Source of the DNA: Haliotis asinina
Taxonomy: Eukaryota; Mollusca; Gastropoda; Lepetellida; Haliotidae
Assembly: GCF_037392515.1 (NCBI RefSeq)
Contig: NC_090290.1
Coordinates: forward strand, 23,209,753 to 23,273,752
DNA length: 64,000 nucleotides
Direction of reading: 5' to 3'
Positions 43,906 through 54,934 of the stretch are shown here, piece after piece (within the stretch, counting starts at the first letter, position 1; each line of letters starts with the position of its first letter). The position numbers and the translations under genes were made by a program. Below the pieces are notes generated by a model. It did no database searches, was not told the DNA's origin, and saw nothing but the letters and a program-made list of their open reading frames with translations.

Positions 43906-45243
43906 TAATGTCAAACTATATTGACCATTCTTTAAATATATGGATTTAATCAATACAAACTGAGAAATGTTTTAATGCAAAGTGAAACATCAAGAACGTT
44001 TTGATAGAAACACGGACACGTCATAGTCTTAAATACTATTGATGACAAGCAAACGTATACCGTGACTAAAACGGTAAGCGCCACGCAGTATATATTTTGC
44101 AAAAATATAGGTTGGCACATAGGAAATCTATCAGAAATTTGGGTTAGTACTTTCAGTTTCAACGCAAAACCATAATGGAAATTATCTTTCACTTTCAGCA
44201 GGATGCATGCGCCTTTGGAAAAGATGCACTTTGTTTTCCTCAAAAAGGTTACCCTCTTTTGACAGTGAAAGTCAGAAATGACTGTTATATGGTCACATGA
44301 TGTGAAACCAAATTTTTATAGTGTCGTATAAGCACAACGGGGATAGTTATTTTGATTTAAAAAGCAGTGTCATCATATCTGTAACAATATTTCCTTTAAT
44401 TGTAAATACAAATTATTATGACATTCCTAAAACAGTTACCAGATGAACCTTCTCTAAATATCGATTGAATATGAACTTTTTATTCTCGGTATATTTGACA
44501 TACTTTTCACTAGTTAGAGGTGCAGAAAACGCAAACGGTAGAAATTCCTATTGAATGTGCAGTTTGAGATAAGATTGGCGACTCGTGTTTATACTTCCGG
44601 GAGCAGAGTTTAATCGTGCGATCAGATCACGATTCTATATAGATAACGAGTAAAAGGGCGAGTTGGTTTAATCCACTCTAATCCGTTATATCACGACACC
44701 TTGTGTTGCACACCAGAAACGTATTAAAGGTACAACATACTAAACCATTTCCTGTTTCGGTGGGAATCAATGTTTGATAATACAAAGCGCTCGGGTTGAT
44801 CACTACTTGTTTTAATTTTCGGTCATGAAATAATACTTATATATGCCGATTTTAATATTACATATATGCAATATTAGGCACTATGTTGAGCAAGATTGCT
44901 TCAGATGAAGTACTCGTACTGGAAGGTATGTAGTAGAGACAGATCCGTGAACTCTCCTTCCTGCACATTCCCAGGATTTTCGATAACGTAAAGAACAAGT
45001 AACAAAAGATGCACGTTAAGGGTGATGCTGTTACCGCAGTTAGCTATTTAGCATGTGGTACCTTGGTCATAATGACGGCTGTCTTCACCTATGCAACGCA
45101 CTGCAACCTTCTACAGTTTGAGTGCAAACGTCAAATTCAGCATACTCTAGGGATTCGTCCAAATCGGCTATCTGACTATCCTTTTTCAACCAAGTCACCA
45201 TGGACTGGCATTAGGAACAAAATAGACAGAAGTAATCACAAAC
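43906..45243. other. Intergenic, no gene recognised
   Basis: AT-rich, with only short frames. The frame from 45009 runs into the pentamer array and is rejected. Confidence 0.4.
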
Positions 45244-45244
45244 C

Positions 45245-45374
45245 ATGCCACGCCGCGCCGCGCCACGCCACGCCACGCCACGCCACGCCACGCCACGCCA
45301 CGCCACGCCACGCCACGCCACGCCACGCCACGCCACGCCACGCCACGCCACGCCACGCCACGCCACGCCACGCA
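45245..45374. repeat. (CGCCA)n pentanucleotide array
   Basis: About 26 units, the first few with CGCCG variants. The minus strand is GGCGT repeated, with GG every five bases. Frames on both strands (RHATP / GVAWR) come from the repeat. Confidence 0.96.
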
Positions 45375-45955
45375 GTTCTGTGGTAACACCCCTGTGGATG
45401 TTTTTCAATGGCATTTTGTACGCCTTTTGTGTTGAGTTATATTATCAAGGGAGATCTTCGATCCTAAACGGGGTTGCTTTGATGCCAACGGGAGCGTTTG
45501 ATCCTAAGGGTTTGTGGGTGGGTAGTGGGGTGGGAGCGGGGGTGGGTGGGAGGATTTATTCGAGGATAATGTCACACTAGAGTGTATCAGTTATACGATC
45601 AGGTGATTCTAGAGTGACATAGAGGAATGACACCAACGACACTGTCTCTGCAGAATTGGCCAAAGAATGTCTCATTATGACCCATTGCCACCAAGCGATA
45701 TATAGATAACAATCCCGTGACCTAGCACACAAGAGCCACGCTTCAAGCTGTTTCATATTGTATTGTATTCATTAAGAATATCATTAATTTCAACGATGCA
45801 GAACAACAGTATTGCTTATTCATCAATACTGAAATTGACTAGTTACATTCATTAGTACTGACATTGACTAGTGACTCCCTCATTACCACAATGTACAATG
45901 GCCATGATCACGGTCTAACAAGTTGCTCTATCGGTGTGACATTTCATTAATTCAG
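45375..45955. other. No gene recognised
   Basis: G-rich tract near 45505-45555 (GGGTGGGTAGTGGGGTGGGA). 45815-45885 has a short duplication (CATTGACTAGT type). Confidence 0.4.
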
Positions 45956-46395
45956 CTAGATATTCGGTGATATGTTCATGCCCCTTTGGTCTGGCCATAC
46001 ATTCAATCCCAGTATATGAACATATCATCTAAGCATGACCAGTGAATTTCTGGATTTCTGGAGTACAAGAACCTAATCAGTGAGTTTATCCAGTAAACAG
46101 AAAATCAGTGACACTTGTTATCGTGTTGAGATATGTTCATGCCTCTTTGTTCTGGTCATACATTCAATCCCAGTATATGAACATATCATCTAAGCATGAC
46201 CAGTGAATTTCTGGATTTCTGGAGTACAAGAACCTAATCAGTGAGTGGTCCTTTCGACTGGAGCTATCATTTCCTTATTTGGCATTTGTTTGTATCACCT
46301 AACATGGTCAGTCGAAGTCTGGAGTACAAGGACCTAATCAGTGAGTTTGTCCAGTAACAGAAAATCAGTGTCACTTGTTATCGTGTTGAGAAGTT
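45956..46395. repeat. ~165-bp direct duplications
   Basis: GATATGTTCATGCC to CTAATCAGTGAGT occurs at 45968-46083 and 46131-46244. A third partial copy, GGAGTACAAGGACCTAATCA to TCGTGTTGAG, lies at 46320-46392 and matches 46056-46130. Two rounds of duplication are implied. Confidence 0.85.
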
Positions 46396-47460
46396 GTGGA
46401 TTAATTGTGATATTGTGGTTTGGGTACATACAAAAAAAGTGAGATCACCTCTGAGTAGATTTATCATTATTGTTTGTACATAGTTATTGAAAACCGATGT
46501 TCAGCCATCATCAAGTTCATGTCCAGTTCATCATGACACTTATGGTTATTTCAACCACTGAATAGTGTGGGGAATTGGTTGAATATTCATGATCGATCAA
46601 TGGATTATCAAAACGGCTGATCATCGATTAATGATATTCTAGGTTATTCTAGGTTATTAATGATATTCATAAGGTTATTCTAGACTATATGATGCGAGAC
46701 TTATACATACGATATTATACAGATATGTAGATAGATATTAAGCAGTAATGATCGATCACAGATGTTATGATCGATTACTTGATTGCTGTTTCCTACCGAT
46801 CAATGATCGATCACAGATGTTATGATCGGGTACATTGAAATATTTTCCTTATTGCAGATAGCAGAAAGGAAACACTAAATCTCGAGAAATGTTTACATCC
46901 AATCACTTCAGAAAAATAATCATCTTTGATGCAATTTTATATGAAAATCTGATTTTACGAAACGAATGCAGATATGTTTCGAAAAGACGAGTTGAAGCAA
47001 TATCTCATATTTCTTCTCTTTCTCTGTTGTTTTTTTTCTTATTTGTTCATATTTCCTTACGCAACCGACTGTCCCGTCGCATCGATAGTTTTACACAGCC
47101 GCGGGTATGTAGTTCATTAGTTTTGGTGTAATTTATATTCACTGTCTGATGTCCACTGATAAGTTGCATATTCTAAAACTGACCTAACAACATATGTAGT
47201 GGCAATACAAGGTTTTTGTTAGCGCCAGGAGACGATTGCTTCTTGTGGCTATTGGCGAAAGTTGTTTTAAATACTACTGATGTACCTATGCGACAACACG
47301 TAGTAGCAAATTCTGTTACATTTGATAACACTACTAATCTCGTGATAAGCAGTCAGTGAGTTCATCCTGCACCATCTCACCGTCCCATGCTTCATCACTC
47401 CGCATCTCTTTCCTCCACTCAGCCCAACTTAACGCCGCATGCACACATTACAGTCAGCGG
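46396..47460. other. No gene recognised; short duplicated motif near 46750-46830
   Basis: GATCGATCACAGATGTTATG occurs at about 46749 and 46806. A pyrimidine-rich region lies near 47015-47060. A short 80-codon frame (46889-47131) is not recognised. Confidence 0.4.
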
Positions 47461-47704
47461 GAAGCTCCCGGTTAGAACTGATGTTCAGTTGCCCACGCTT
47501 GTCGTAAGACGCGACTAACAAGATATTGGATGTCACATGTAATCGTATCCTAACTGTGTTGATCGATGTGCATGTTGTGATCACGGGATTATCTGATCCA
47601 GACTCGATTATTTACAGGTCGCCGGCATATAGCTGGAATATTGCTGAGGACGGCGTAAAACTAAACTCGCTCACTCACTAACGCACTCATTCACTCACTC
47701 ACTC
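47461..47704 (+). repeat. SINE family S2 just upstream of the oxidase coding start
   Basis: GAAGCTCCCGGTTAGAACTG, CTTGTCGTAAGACGCGACTA, CGGCATATAGCTGGAATATT, and GGCGTAAAACTAAACTCGCT then CACTCACT tail. Full length. It ends about 110 bp before the start codon, in the inferred 5' intron. Confidence 0.9.
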
Positions 47705-47817
47705 ATCATCGTCTCAACACCAACTCTTACCCTGTTCCGCCGTCCTGTATGGCTTTCATAACCACAGTGCCAAATTTCACAGTTGCATTGTAACAATCTG
47801 TTCTCTATCCAGCCAAT

Positions 47818-50800
47818 ATGGACAGTGACTCTGTACCTCAGTATCTACGTCGCCCACCTCTGGCAGCTCTCGATTCCGTCTCTTCCGGTTTGTACAGCAA
47901 GTCTCCAAGTCAGTGCAACACACCCGGTTGCAACTGTAGAGGATCTGACTACCCACCAGAGCAGCAGGATTTCACGTCCAAGCCATTTTACGACGCGCTC
48001 ACTGACGGGGGACTGGATTATGTGTACGCCAAACAAAGCGGGCTTGATCCTCAGGAGCACTACAGGAAAAGGACGCATCACCGGAAACACGTAATCGTTG
48101 TAGGGGCCGGTACATCCGGTCTGTCGGCGGCGTATGAGCTGAGCCAAGCCGGGCATCAAGTGAGACCTTACATGATCTTTTGTTTACTTAGGGGATGTGG
48201 GGTAGTTGATAAAGCGCGTTCTCGTCGGCCTGGCGTCGATTCCTCAGCAATATGTGAGGCCTTTCTGTATGTTGTTTGGACGTTGCTTAAAGTAGCGTAA
48301 AACCAGTCGTTATCTTGGCATCTCAGAAGTCTATGGAGTTATTGAATGATTTGAGTTTGACGCCATTTCGAACTGCTTTTTAATTTAATTTTATTTCTTG
48401 GGGGTGTGGGTGTGTGGCTAGTGGGTTGGGGGTGTCAATTTAATATAGGTTGAACCTCAAAGAAAGGAGTGAGTGAGTTTAGTTTTACGCCGCATTCAGC
48501 AATATTCAATCTGTCTGGTCGCGGTCTGGGTTATTTAAGTCTGCTATTTATGTATTTTATTGTTGTTTTATCCTGTTTTGTGATGTTTGTGATATTTTTT
48601 TAAAAAAAGATCGATCAATTTGCAGGTAACTATCCTAGAGATACAGCACAGAGTTGGTGGACGAACGAAAACCATCAAAGATAAATTTGCAGATGGCCTG
48701 CATGCAGAAGGTACCCTATTCTTTATGCTGAATGTTAAATCTGGTAAATGAGTTTGAATGATGAGATGATTAGGTATGAACGCTCTTCTCCACTCTCAAA
48801 GTTAAACACAATGATGCCACCGAGGTGGCGTCATTAACCTGTCCAGGATATCTGTCCTGAAGATACAAACAGCTGTCACTGCCTTTGGTCAATTAGCCTG
48901 TGAGTGAGTGAGGTTATGTAACGAGATGTCCGCTTTAACGTGGGAGGAAACCCCGTAGCGGAGTTAACCACATTTGGTGAATTCTAGTAGACAGAATTGA
49001 GACAGAATCAAGACAGGTAAGGGAATATTAGACAATACCTGTATCAAGGAATATAAGATTCTGGATTTCCTTGGGAATGCGGTTCTGCAACCGTGAAGCC
49101 TCGGACGGCTTGTGACCCCGACCGCGAGAAGCATGGAATAGCACTGAGTCAGTAGAATACTGTGACACATGTTTGATGTCAGTGATTGCTTTACTGTATA
49201 AAAGCACAGATATCAAGACTTGCTGGCATATACAAACTCTCTAATTCTTAGGCGCAGCACTCTACAAAGCCACTGATTTAAAGGCGTGTGCTGCTGTATC
49301 TCACTAAACTTAACAGGTACGTTACTACATATACTGAGGGAAACAAATAACGGATCACACTAGAAAGTTTCTTCGAGTTTTGCCTCGCACAGACTGTGAA
49401 GAAAACTGGAAGAAAATAGCGGAACACTTGTGCTGTCATGTGATCCCTTATTTTTCCCCGCAGTATATCACTGATCAAGAGAGTGCAGTACCTTATTTTG
49501 TATAATGTCAGACTGCCGTAGGTGCTCTGCTATACAGTGTCATTGTTTTAGGGGGAGCAATGCGGCTTCCGGAAAGTCACTACCTGACCAAACACTACAT
49601 TGATCTGTTCCAAGTGCCAACCAGACGTTTTCAAAACACAAACAAAAACGGCTTTCTCTCCTTCTACGGCGACCCCAAGATAAAGATGTCAGGTACGTCC
49701 CATATGTTGTCTCAGACCGCATATCGATAGTGAGGCCCGTAGAACAGAATATGCTCCATACCTTCCAAGCAAAACATTCGTGAAAATCAGAGAGCAGGCG
49801 ATATATGCCTTTCATGTAACCAGTGTTAAATATCACAATTCGTTCAGTCTGTGGATGACGTCAATATACACCCTATGGTCGGAGTGGGAAGACCGTGTAT
49901 TTTTGTAAAAATCTAGTCGCAAAGACATGGGGTATGTACTATTTTGATCTGAACAAACAATTTGAAATGGAATCTCTTGAAAGAAATTATTCTCATTTTA
50001 TTGCTTGTTTCAGACTGGGACGCCAACAGCGACTGGTATTGTACAAAGTACTGGAAAGGCTGGGACGCCAACATAGAAAAGGTTAAGCAGGAACTTGGCA
50101 TCAAAGGGATAAGTGAGTTGTGTCTACGGATGCATCCTGATTCCAGTACAAAAACCACAAATGGTCGAAGATCATAATGTCTTATGTTTAGGTTATTGTT
50201 GGTGTATGTTCCAGTACTAGTCATGTCACGGGATTGGTCATTAAAATCAATAAAGCATAAATAGTCAAAATCTACATTTGTTCTTGTCAAATAACAATTC
50301 TGTTGCCAGTGATGGAAATGAAATTAGCATTACAGTTGAGCGAGTGAGAAACTGACTGCCGTTAAGTCCCTGAACATGTTTTACAAATGACAAAGTTGTT
50401 AAAGTCTTATGATAATATATGATCGACAGAAGCCAATCTTTAGCCCTGGGTAATCAAGACTTGTCATAGACCTATATGATCTCTCTTGGGTGAATTTCTT
50501 TCAATGCCTGTCTGCTTTACAGACGAACTCAGAGACCGAGAAAGGCAAAAATATCACTATTATTTTGTTTCCAGACGACTACTTTGATCGCACAGTGGCC
50601 CCGGTATATGCCGAGCTTCGCCGTGATCCAAGCCCCAAGGGGTGGGCGCTTTGGGTCAAGAAATGGAGCCAGTTCTCTGTCGTGGAATTCCTCAAGTCCG
50701 ACACCTTCCAGAGCACAGCCGACAGGTACAAGCTAAGGCCATGGCCACAGAAAGCCATTGAGGCCTACACCGTGCGGAACTACATTCCGCTCATCAACTC

Positions 50801-53403
50801 CAGCCTGGTGGAGTATCTGAGAGAGTTGTTAGGCGAGTGGTGGAAGGATCCCTTGTACACGCCCACTGAGGGCATGGAAGAAGTCGCAAAGGCGTTCATG
50901 CGAAAGAACACAACAGGATGGAACCCGGATGTTTACCTGAGTAAAGACATCCGGTACGGAATAAAAGTTGAAGCCATTGAGGAGGTCAGTAAACAAGCCT
51001 GGTCATTCATTGAGAGCATATCTCGGCAACGTTGCGTGATTATTACGTTGGTCTAAATGAAGTATTTGTTTATAGCAATGTAGCGTGCAATCTGGAGCAA
51101 AAGATCTTAATGGCAACACAAATACAAATATCCCGATATCGATCACAACAGATCCTATTTTTAGATGCAATATAACCTGCTTTCACACACATCCATAGGC
51201 AACACACAGCACATTATTCTTCGGAAAACTGATTACAGTTATTTCATCTATAATTTTTTAACGCATGGATATCTGGGTTAGAAAATTTTAATGATCTTCA
51301 GTATCGAATGCCTGTGGGAAGAGGCGACTAACGGGATCGGGTGGTCAGACTCGCTGACTCGCTTGACACATGTCATCGTTTCCAAAGTACGTAGATACTG
51401 TTTCTCACTGTATTGTCTGGGCCAGACTCGATTATTTGCAAACCGCCTCCATATGGCTTGAATGCTGCTGAGTGCGGCGTAAAACTAAACTCTCTCACTC
51501 ACTATTACTTTAGACTATTGAAAATAAACAAAACTCTTCACGAGATTAATTAAACACTGAAGCTGGTTCCTCGTTTTTTTTCTTCTTTTGTCTAACGGAG
51601 TATAATATAACACCACATGGCTCTTCTGAAATATTTTGAACTTCGAGCCATAGGGAACAATTTTTTAAATGATCCTGGGTAGTATAAATAGAGGATGTTA
51701 TATGAGTAGCCATTTCATACTATGTTCACCATACGAGTGCCTAAATGTTGTATTTCCCGAGCGTGGGCGAGCGATATACCAATATTTAGGGACGAATGTC
51801 GTAAACCTAGTATGATATGGCCACAAATTTAACATTCTGTTTATTACAGACGTCGACACATTGAGGAACATGAACCCAAATCTACTTTCAAAAGAAGAAA
51901 AACGTCACAGAAGAAACGTGACGTCATACCATTGTTCATGACGTGACGTCACCATGACAAAGTGATATTTTGCCCTAGGGCAACGTATGAAAAATACGAA
52001 CCCCGATATGTTTGCCCTCGTAATTGATGAATATCATTAATGGTGATAAAAGTGTTAACTCAGTGACTATTTACTCTGTAATTAGGTTTCACAGCAAAAC
52101 GGGGAGAAGGTCGTGAAGGTTACTGGTCGCAACGAGGCAACCAAACAACCGGTAGAGTTCACAGGGGACGCCGTGATCATAACCGTCCCCCTGACGGTTC
52201 TCCGACAGATGAAGGTGCCCCTGACACGATCAAGACAGCAGGCAGTAGAGGGTATCTACTACGAAGCATCTACAAAGATCCTGCTACAGTGCCGGACAAG
52301 GTTTTGGCAGAATCCAGACAACCTACAGGGAGGCTTCTCCAAGACAAACCTTCCCATTGGTAAGCTTCTGTGGTCCATGTTGAATTTGTATAACGATACT
52401 AGGTCTATATATGCGTGTTGCGATCAGATAAAATTGTGCATAAGAGGTTCAATGATCTCGTATTATTCTCATATCCCAATATTCCCAGATTCACATCAGA
52501 TAGGTTCCCCCTTCCAGAATGTATCATCTTGTGGAGATTTAGAAGCTGAGTGGGTCGAATGTGTCTCATTACTGACTCATATGGGGATAAGGCGACTGAA
52601 TAAGTCCACAGTACTGCATGTTTGTCTTTCCGTTGAGATTTCGGGAAACACAGTTCCATATTCTTTCTTTGGAGAATCCGCGGGGTGATCAATATTCTGC
52701 TATGTTCCATCAAGACTATCAAGACTATCAAGACTATCAAGACAAGGAAGGCTTCCAGTACACCATGCTTGACTGGTAATTCCAGAACATTAGATTATCT
52801 GACACTACTAGTGGATATTCTTTCATTAACTTTGGGTGATAGGTGTTTTGAGTAGTATTGTTTATTCCTGCAGGTCAGTTACACTATCCAGACTGGGAGC
52901 AGTCAGGGATACCGGAAGACGAACGTGGTATCCTGGTTATCTACACCTGGGGACAAGACGCAGAAATGTTCGGCGCCCAAAAACCGGAGGAGGCAGTCGA
53001 GAATGCTGTGAAACAGGTGGCAACAATTCACCCCGAGATTGTTGATAATTTCGAAGTTGGGGCCGTACAAGCCTGGTTCAACGAACCAACAGCTCAAGGT
53101 GCCTTTGTGTATCTGAGACCACACCAATATAACGACAGCCTCTTGCAGCTTCTCAAATCAGACCACCCTGTGTACCTCGCGGGCGAGGCACTGTCGTGGT
53201 CCAATGGCTGGATACAGGGGGCGCTGGAATCAGGCTTGAGGGCAGCCTACGAGTTCTACAGCTATAACGAAAAACAGTTCCCGCCTAAAATGAACAGATG
53301 TGAACATGAACACCAGTATGTGTGTTCACGTGCACAGTCTGATGGTGTCTGGTCCCACCATCAGTTCTCCAACAGTCAAAAGTATGGTTACCAAGGGCCG
53401 TGA
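47818..53403 (+). CDS. Flavin amine oxidase, L-amino-acid oxidase/YobN type
   Basis: Seven coding exons: 47818-48159, 48626-48710, 49552-49692, 50014-50112, 50575-50984, 52086 (or 52095)-52359, 52874-53403. All introns are GT-AG and the joined frame gives 626 (or 623) residues. A ~90-residue N-terminal extension, with no signal peptide, precedes HVIVVGAGTSGLSAAYEL, the FAD GxGxxG site (residues 96-101). ILE (119) is the ribose-binding acid. RVGGRT (123-128) is the GG motif and EGGAMRLP (142-149) is typical of L-amino-acid oxidases. The C-terminal FAD motif is YLAGEALSWSNGWIQGALESG. Such enzymes oxidise amino acids to keto acids with ammonia and hydrogen peroxide; the substrate here is not readable. 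Without a leader it is probably not secreted, unlike the defensive oxidases escapin and achacin. An acceptor at 47811-47812 implies an untranslated first exon upstream. Confidence 0.93.
48191..48302 (+). repeat. tRNA-like SINE (family S1), truncated, in oxidase intron 1
   Basis: GGGATGTGGGGTAGTTGATA head and GGCGTCGATTCCTCAGCAAT B-box region. Close to the exon 1 donor (48160). The tail is reduced to AGTAGCGTAAAACC. Confidence 0.75.
48467..48540 (-). repeat. SINE family S2 3' fragment, minus orientation, in oxidase intron 1
   Basis: GAGTGAGTGAGTTTAGTTTT then ACGCCGCATTCAGCAATATT and GGTCGCGGTCTGGGTTATTT. The head is missing. Confidence 0.75.
49190..49320 (+). promoter_or_regulatory. Possible cryptic promoter in oxidase intron 2
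   Basis: TACTGTATAAAAGCACAG near 49192 is a TATA-like box. About 110 bp downstream, CTTAACAG|GTACGT is a donor-like site. It could drive a shorter oxidase transcript, or be chance. Weak evidence. Confidence 0.25.
49334..49463. mobile_element. 130-bp Tc1/mariner-type MITE in oxidase intron 2
   Basis: CTGAGGGAAACAAATAACGG at the left pairs with the right end, whose reverse complement is CTGCGGGGAAAAATAAGGGA. The repeats are ~27 bp, with TA on both sides (49332-49333 and 49464-49465). There is no coding capacity. Its right end forms a splice-acceptor-like CTTATTTTTCCCCGCAG that the gene evidently does not use. Confidence 0.75.
51309..51503 (+). repeat. SINE family S2 in oxidase intron 5
   Basis: GTGGGAAGAGGCGACTAACG, GGTGGTCAGACTCGCTGACT, TGTCTGGGCCAGACTCGATT, and GCGGCGTAAAACTAAACTCT then CACTCACT. 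Well preserved. Confidence 0.9.
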
Positions 53404-54570
53404 GGTCTGAGATGCTCATTCTGGTGACTAGTACTGGAGAACAGTACTACGTCTACGACTGCTACACTGAGTGACGTCACTCTCCACCGTTTGGAAACCA
53501 GTACTGGTTAATACTGCTAACATGACTGACTTTGCTCTCTATAGATTGGGAACACATGCCTCCTTTCAGCCGGGAACACAACCAGCTTCAAAGGAAAATT
53601 GAATAACGCGATATTAATCTAAGAATCTTTAACGTGGCCCAAGGATGATTCGTAGTTCCTTTGTGACACTGTGTTTGATCCATGGGTAATTTATATACAT
53701 GTTGCTTACCCAAACAAAACTGACTGTAACACAAATTAGTCCTCTCACTTTTTACATGAGACGTATCTTTTTACATGAGACGTATCTTTTTACATGAGAC
53801 GTGCCATAAATGTAACTCCAGATTATACATGTCCATATATATTACATATTTATGTAGTGTAAATAGAACTGTAAATAGAGGTATAATGATATTCACTGTT
53901 TAATGAGACGTGCCTGCATTCTACATTATGAAGCCTGAACACAACCATCGTTAGCTTCTGAGATCCTGAGAGAAAGGATTCAGTAGTTACCCCTTATGTG
54001 GATATGTAAAAGATGTTAAACAATCTTGCGACATCTATCGAGCCTCTGATGCGGTGAAAGCCCAGATAATTTGTAATTACAATGTAATTGTGAAGTGCAT
54101 GCCCACGCAATGATTGTAGTCGTTTACATGTTTGTCGTGTAACCGTGATAACCTTTTATTCGTCAAGACACCGCAACACGTTCTGCAGGGTTGCCCTCTT
54201 GCGGGAAATCTCTGATCGAGGGTTCGAATCCTACTCTACATTGGGCGTCATTTTGTTTTAGGTTTGTTCGTGGCCTAATTCAAAATTAAGAAACGTCGGC
54301 GACATGGAATGTCAGTCCTAACTTAAACTGACACACTGAGTTGTGACTAAAATGCTGTTTAAAGTGCCATGGACAAAGGTATTTTCTGGTTGCTGCATGT
54401 CCATTTGAGACTATACACTTTAACTCACTATTGTGTTGGACGTTCATCTTTTAAGTTATTAATTTAGTGAGCGCTACTACATATTTGAACGTATAAATTT
54501 GTAAATATTTGAAATTGTTTATCAATCTTCATTGTTATGAAAAATGTATCATTTTACATTTTGCCTGAGA
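53404..54570 (+). other. Probable 3' UTR of the oxidase gene
   Basis: No coding frame is supported. A tRNA B-box-like GAGGGTTCGAATCCTACTCT at about 54212-54232 has no convincing A box or acceptor stem and is not called a tRNA. The UTR extent is inference from the poly(A) signal. Confidence 0.4.
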
Positions 54571-54576
54571 AATAAA
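54571..54576 (+). terminator. Candidate poly(A) signal of the oxidase gene
   Basis: AATAAA in GAGAAATAAACAATTAG, about 1.17 kb after the stop codon. The intervening 53404-54570 is AT-rich, with no gene, and reads as a plausible 3' UTR. It includes three copies of CTTTTTACATGAGACGTATC-like sequence at 53747-53802. Confidence 0.5.
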
Positions 54577-54841
54577 CAATTAGATATTTTGTGTGCTATG
54601 GGTGTTGTGTTTGTGTTTAACCACGTCTCACTATTGCTGAGTGTAATCTAGGCTATATTCTGGTGCCTAATATTATGAGCACAATCAACGTCATTGGGGT
54701 ACGACAAGCATTGTTTGTTTGGGCTGCAATGAACTCGGAATGCCTAGGATGTTTGGGGCAATAGAAACGAAAGTGTAAAGAGTATATCCCACTGAGAGTA
54801 TGTGTATGTACTGGAAGGATGACTTGAAAAAATGATTGGTC

Positions 54842-54928
54842 ATCTAACGCCGCATTCAGCAATATTCAAGTTAGATCGTGACTTTCTGCAAACAATCGAG
54901 TCTGGGCCAGACAGTCCAGTGACATCTA
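54842..54928 (-). repeat. SINE family S2 3' part, minus orientation, beside the 42-bp array
   Basis: CTAACGCCGCATTCAGCAAT then AATCGAGTCTGGGCCAGACA. It ends where the minisatellite starts, so the long minus-strand frame of the array terminates inside this SINE. Confidence 0.8.
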
Positions 54929-54934
54929 CACACA

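Noticed and set aside
45009-45580. Plus- and minus-strand frames around 45.0-45.6 kb
   Set aside because: Dominated by the CGCCA pentamer array, which is open in all frames.
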